This document shows, in pieces, positions 43,950 to 47,242 of a stretch of 47,242 nucleotides of DNA. The DNA lies in contig JAIXXN010000043.1 in the NCBI GenBank assembly GCA_027490725.1, forward strand, positions 1 through 47,242, given 5' to 3'. The notes beneath the pieces were generated by a model. The model searched no databases and was not told where the DNA came from. It saw only the letters and a program-made list of their open reading frames with translations. Position numbers and translations under genes: made by a program. This DNA comes from Oxalobacteraceae bacterium. GTDB lineage: Bacteria > Pseudomonadota > Gammaproteobacteria > Burkholderiales > Burkholderiaceae_D. Positions within the stretch are counted from its first letter, which is position 1. Each line of letters opens with the position of its first letter.

Positions 43950-44915
43950 TTACGCCGCGCTATCGCTTGCCACTGTGGCTTTATTGCCATCGAGGCCACG
44001 GGGCAGCGGGAAAGTGACCGATTCCTCGACACCGTCCAGCGTGCGGACACTGCGCGCACCGAGTTCTTTGAGGCGGTCGATCACTGCCTGCACCAGCACT
44101 TCCGGCGCCGATGCACCGGCCGTCACGCCGACGCGCTGCGTGCCTTCCAGCCAGCCAGGCTGGATCAGGCTGGCATTGTCGACCATATACGCCGGCGTGC
44201 CTTTTTTCTCGGCCACTTCGCGCAGACGGTTAGAGTTCGAGCTGTTCGGACTGCCCACCACGATCACCACATCCACCTGTGGCGCCATGAATTTCACGGC
44301 ATCCTGACGGTTGGTGGTGGCGTAGCAGATATCGCCCTTCTTCGGCTCGATAATTGCCGGGTAGCGCGCTTTCAGTGCCGCAATGATGTCGGCCGTATCA
44401 TCGACCGACAAGGTGGTTTGCGACACATAGGCCAGTTGCTCAGGCTTGCTAACGTTGAGGCGGGCCACATCATCCACCGTTTCCACCAGATACATGCCGG
44501 CGTCGGTCTGGCCCATGGTGCCTTCCACTTCCGGATGGCCCTGATGGCCGATCATGATGATTTCGCAGCCCTGCTTGCGCATCTTGGCGACTTCCACGTG
44601 CACCTTGGTCACCAGCGGACAGGTCGCATCAAAAATGCTCAGACCGCGCGCTTCCGCTTCGGCCCGCACGGCGCGCGACACGCCATGGGCGGAGAACACC
44701 AGGGTATTCCCGGCCGGCACATCGTCGAGCTCTTCGATGAAGATGGCGCCCTTGGCGCGCAAGTCTTCCACCACATAGGCGTTGTGCACGATTTCGTGGC
44801 GTACATAGATGGGTGCACCAAACTGGACCAGCGCACGCTCGACGATTTCGATGGCACGGTCTACCCCGGCGCAAAAGCCGCGCGGCTGGGCCAGCAGAAT
44901 TTCTTTATCGCTCAT
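43950..44915 (-). CDS. ispH: 4-hydroxy-3-methylbut-2-enyl diphosphate reductase
   Basis: IspH catalyses the last step of the MEP pathway, giving IPP and DMAPP by means of a [4Fe-4S] cluster. The three cluster Cys are visible in [11 protein letters not shown] (C15), [13 protein letters not shown] and [24 protein letters not shown] and [14 protein letters not shown] add the substrate-binding residues. The 321-residue length is normal. It lies 7 nt after fkpB on the same strand, the common betaproteobacterial order. Confidence 0.97.
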   Translation of the reverse strand: MSDKEILLAQPRGFCAGVDRAIEIVERALVQFGAPIYVRHEIVHNAYVVEDLRAKGAIFIEELDDVPAGNTLVFSAHGVSRAVRAEAEARGLSIFDATCPLVTKVHVEVAKMRKQGCEIIMIGHQGHPEVEGTMGQTDAGMYLVETVDDVARLNVSKPEQLAYVSQTTLSVDDTADIIAALKARYPAIIEPKKGDICYATTNRQDAVKFMAPQVDVVIVVGSPNSSNSNRLREVAEKKGTPAYMVDNASLIQPGWLEGTQRVGVTAGASAPEVLVQAVIDRLKELGARSVRTLDGVEESVTFPLPRGLDGNKATVASDSAA

Positions 44916-44922
44916 ACAGGCC

Positions 44923-45378
44923 TCACAGCACGGAAATGATCTGGACTTCGAATTTCAGCGGCTGGCCGGCCAGCGGGTGATTGAAGTCGAACAGGCAGAC
45001 TTCCTCGCCCAGCTCGCGCAGGATGCCGGCAAAACGGCCACCGCCAGGGGCGGCGAAATCGACCAGATCGCCGATTTTATAGTCGGCATCCGGGCTGGAG
45101 TTTTCGTCCAGCGTGGCGCGCGTGACTTCGCGCACCAGTTCCGGATTGCGCGGGCCGAAACCGGCACCCGGTTCCAGCTCGAAAGTCTGGTGCGTGCCTT
45201 CCGGCAGACCCAGCAGCAATTCTTCCAGCACCGGCGCCAGCTGGCCCTGCCCCAGCATCAGCGTGGCAGGATTGGCGTGGAAGGTGGTGACAATGTCCGT
45301 ACCATCGAGCGAAGCCAGACGGTAATGCAGAGTGAGATAAGCCGATTTAGTGACGACAGCAGGTTGCGCGTTTGACAT
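44923..45378 (-). CDS. fkpB: FKBP-type peptidyl-prolyl cis-trans isomerase
   Basis: FkpB (SlpA) helps protein folding in the cytoplasm. From the ATG at 45378 the 151 residues include the FKBP core ([42 protein letters not shown]) and the inserted-in-flap ending [22 protein letters not shown]. Its downstream neighbour is ispH, as in E. coli and many Burkholderiales. The frame is open to 45501, but that extension is not homologous-looking. Confidence 0.93.
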   Translation of the reverse strand: MSNAQPAVVTKSAYLTLHYRLASLDGTDIVTTFHANPATLMLGQGQLAPVLEELLLGLPEGTHQTFELEPGAGFGPRNPELVREVTRATLDENSSPDADYKIGDLVDFAAPGGGRFAGILRELGEEVCLFDFNHPLAGQPLKFEVQIISVL

Positions 45379-45518
45379 GACGTGAGCTTGGTTAGACTGG
45401 GAAAGGCTATATTGTAAGCCAGCTTGCACCCTACCCGCCCAATCCGCACCGAATTCACTCCCCAGCGCGCCGGCATCGGCCATTTTTTGACAACTGCTCA
45501 AAAAAACGACATTTGCAA

Positions 45519-45557
45519 AATACTATTGGTTGATGCATTTAGAGCAATGATAGTATT
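45519..45557. promoter_or_regulatory. Inverted repeat upstream of the PEP-CTERM gene
   Basis: AATACTAT and ATAGTATT form an 8-bp inverted repeat 23 nt apart, extended by TTTGCAAAA- and TTTTGCA-like flanks. It is AT-rich and sits about 45-80 nt before the ATG. It could be an operator, or part of a promoter region whose boxes I cannot fix. Confidence 0.4.
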
Positions 45558-45599
45558 AATTTTGCATTACTTTCTTAAGCCTTACTTACAGGAGTTCTT

Positions 45600-46130
45600 A
45601 TGTCACTTGTCAAATCTCTGGCTCTGTCTTCACTGTTGATGGCCGCAACCTCGGCTCACGCACTGGCTCCGGTCGCCAGCGCCAGTTTCGGCGGCCACCA
45701 GTACGTTCAATTCGAAGCAAGCAACTGGGCGGATGCAGAAGCTGCCGCCATCGCGCTGGGCGGCCATCTGGTTGCCGTCAATAGCGCTGCGGAAAACACC
45801 TTCCTGATCAACACTTTCGGTAGCGTCAGCTCCCTGTGGCTGGGTCTGCAACGTACGGGCCCGGGTGCAGGCGACTTCTCCTGGACCAACGGCGACGCTC
45901 TGACTTACACCAACTGGGCTGGCGGCGAGCCGAACAACGCAGGCGGCAATGAGAACTATGTGCATACCTACACCAACGGCACCTGGAACGACCTCCCTGG
46001 CGACAGCAGCTATTCCGGTGCGAAATACGGCGTAATGGAAGCAGTACCTGAGCCAAGCACCTATGCCATGCTGGGTGCCGGTCTGGCCCTGCTGGGTTTC
46101 GCTACCCGCCGCAAAACCGCTCGCAAATAA
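45600..46130 (+). CDS. PEP-CTERM protein with C-type lectin domain
   Basis: A signal peptide (MSLVKSLALSSLLMAATSAHA) leads a C-type lectin-like domain (about residues 30-145: GHQYVQFEASNWADAEAAAIALGGHLVAVNSAAEN ... LWLGLQRTG ... NWAGGEPNNAGGNENYVH). The end is a classical PEP-CTERM tail: VPEPSTYAMLGAGLALLGFATRRK. Such tails direct exosortase processing and secretion, often with exopolysaccharide. No exosortase is in the window. AGGAG 5 nt before the ATG gives a strong start. Confidence 0.92.
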   Translation: MSLVKSLALSSLLMAATSAHALAPVASASFGGHQYVQFEASNWADAEAAAIALGGHLVAVNSAAENTFLINTFGSVSSLWLGLQRTGPGAGDFSWTNGDALTYTNWAGGEPNNAGGNENYVHTYTNGTWNDLPGDSSYSGAKYGVMEAVPEPSTYAMLGAGLALLGFATRRKTARK

Positions 46131-46312
46131 CTCCGCCACAGCGCGCCCACGCTGCCCCCCCCAAGGGGCGCCAGCGCGGGGCGCTCCACAGGTAGACAGC
46201 GGGCTTGATCCAACTCATGCTCCGCTGCGCCTGTTACCCCGCACCCCTTCCACCCTCGGATAATACACAGCACGGCTCACGCCCGAGCTAACGCATTTTT
46301 TCGGGGACCGCT

Positions 46313-46987
46313 ATGGCAATTTCAGATTGGCCGATTGAGCGCCGCCCACGCGAACGTCTGATACGGCATGGTGCAAACACGCTGGCGGACGCCGAATTAC
46401 TAGCCGTCTTCCTGCGCGTCGGCGTCAAAGGCAAAGACGCCGTTCAACTCGGGCATGATCTACTCTGCCATTTTGGTTCGCTACAAACCCTGTTCGGCGC
46501 GCGATTGGAAGAGTTTTCCGCTTTACACGGACTGGGTACAGCCAAGTATGCCCAATTGCAAGCAGTGCTGGAACTGGCACGGCGCGCCATGCTGGAGGAA
46601 CTAAGGGCCGGACAACTGCTCTCTACACCCCAGACCGTGAAAGATTTTCTGCGCCTGCAATATCATCACGCGGCCAGCGAAGCCTTCCACGTACTGTTTC
46701 TCGATGTGAAGAATCGCCTGATAGAAGTGCGCGAAATGTTTCGCGGCACCCTGACCCATACCAGCGTCTACCCGCGCGAAGTGGTCAAAGCGGCACTGGC
46801 CAGCAATGCCGCCAGCCTGATGCTGGCGCACAACCACCCGTCCGGCACACCCGAACCTAGCGAATCGGATTTGCTGCTGACGCACGCGCTGGTGCAGGCG
46901 CTGGCACTGGTCGATATCCGCATCCTCGACCATTTCATCGTCGCCGGACAACAGGTTTACTCTTTTGCCGAACACGGCCAACTATGA
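46313..46987 (+). CDS. radC: RadC-family JAB/MPN-domain protein
   Basis: The 224-residue protein has an N-terminal helix-hairpin-helix pair (RPRERLIRHGANTLADAELLAVFLRVG) and a JAB/MPN domain with the metal-binding LAHNHPSGTPEPSESD motif. The older link to DNA repair has been questioned; a role in DNA metabolism is likely but the reaction is unknown. It is followed by rpmB on the same strand, as in many proteobacteria. Confidence 0.93.
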   Translation: MAISDWPIERRPRERLIRHGANTLADAELLAVFLRVGVKGKDAVQLGHDLLCHFGSLQTLFGARLEEFSALHGLGTAKYAQLQAVLELARRAMLEELRAGQLLSTPQTVKDFLRLQYHHAASEAFHVLFLDVKNRLIEVREMFRGTLTHTSVYPREVVKAALASNAASLMLAHNHPSGTPEPSESDLLLTHALVQALALVDIRILDHFIVAGQQVYSFAEHGQL

Positions 46988-47078
46988 GTTTACCCCTATG
47001 GGCTCAAGGGTTTACGGGTGATTTTACAATTGTTAAATTTAATCACAATAGCGAGACACAATTGTTTTTCACAAGTCA

Positions 47079-47107
47079 TTGAAAAAGCTCAGGTTTTTAG
47101 ATATACT
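47079..47107 (+). promoter_or_regulatory. Sigma-70 promoter of rpmB
   Basis: TTGAAA (47079-47084) and TATACT (47102-47107) have the ideal 17-nt spacer. They lie about 42 nt before the rpmB ATG, so rpmB has its own promoter and does not depend on radC. Confidence 0.75.
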
Positions 47108-47148
47108 CTTGTTTTTCCAATTCTGGAATGTCTTTTAAGGAGTGCGTT

Positions 47149-47242
47149 ATGGCACGTGTTTGCCAAGTTACTGGGAAGAAGCCGATGGTCGGCAACAATG
47201 TTTCCCACGCAAACAACAAAACCAAACGTCGTTTCCTGCCTA
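47149..47242 (+). CDS. rpmB: 50S ribosomal protein L28, partial at the window edge
   Basis: Thirty-one codons are visible, starting [20 protein letters not shown] and continuing [10 protein letters not shown], which is the conserved L28 N-terminus. AGGAG precedes the ATG by 7 nt. L28 is a structural protein of the large ribosomal subunit and is normally followed by rpmG (L33). The gene runs past the end of the window. Confidence 0.95.
   Translation, partial: MARVCQVTGKKPMVGNNVSHANNKTKRRFLP

Overview
The window reads as chromosome from a Betaproteobacterium, most likely a Burkholderiales member near Oxalobacteraceae. That placement is inferred from gene content: a Bpt-type aspartate/glutamate leucyltransferase next to Aat, a CysB-controlled sulfate locus with a 1-Cys peroxiredoxin, a short phasin, a PEP-CTERM lectin-fold protein, fkpB-ispH and radC-rpmB. 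No species can be named from the sequence alone.

Layout. Positions 1-8.9 kb hold loosely organised accessory genes: a small lipoprotein, a class C beta-lactamase-fold serine hydrolase, a GNAT acetyltransferase, a small unknown protein, an LprI/M28 peptidase fusion, a membrane protein, a DUF5694-type protein and an NHL-repeat lipoprotein. Positions 9,050-19,935 are an integrated genomic island of about 10.9 kb in the 3' end of an initiator tRNA-fMet gene. It is bounded by an 18-bp direct repeat of the tRNA 3' end and has a tyrosine recombinase next to the intact tRNA. Its cargo looks like antiviral defence: a DUF4209-like protein with an R-x4-H HEPN-type motif, a DUF3800 protein, a decayed small gene, a large SMC/RloC-like ATPase with a CPLC zinc-hook motif and an R-x3-E...H C-terminus, and a KAP-type P-loop NTPase. 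Two tiny convergent membrane-protein ORFs sit at its left end.

Positions 20.1-24.4 kb are housekeeping genes on the + strand: Nudix hydrolase, aat, bpt, pyrD and a Tas-like aldo/keto reductase. A TonB-dependent receptor and an orphan Stealth-type sugar-phosphate transferase follow. Positions 28.4-34.9 kb, all on the - strand, form a sulfur-acquisition locus: sbp, a LsfA-like peroxiredoxin, a TauE/SafE permease, cysT-cysW-cysA and cysB. The regions upstream of sbp and cysT share an exact 13-bp motif, which suggests common control. Then come dgkA, an IclR regulator, a PBP7-type endopeptidase, a nitroreductase, an EamA transporter and a phasin with a well-defined promoter and terminator. Positions 40.0-43.7 kb are a branched-chain amino-acid (or related amide) ABC transporter, livHMGF, without a binding-protein gene; its leader carries a terminator hairpin. 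The right end has ispH, fkpB, the PEP-CTERM protein, radC and the start of rpmB.

The most interesting region is the tRNA-fMet island. It combines three types of protein linked to defence (zinc-hook nuclease-like ATPase, HEPN-like, KAP NTPase) around a DUF3800 protein. I do not recognise this exact combination as a named system.
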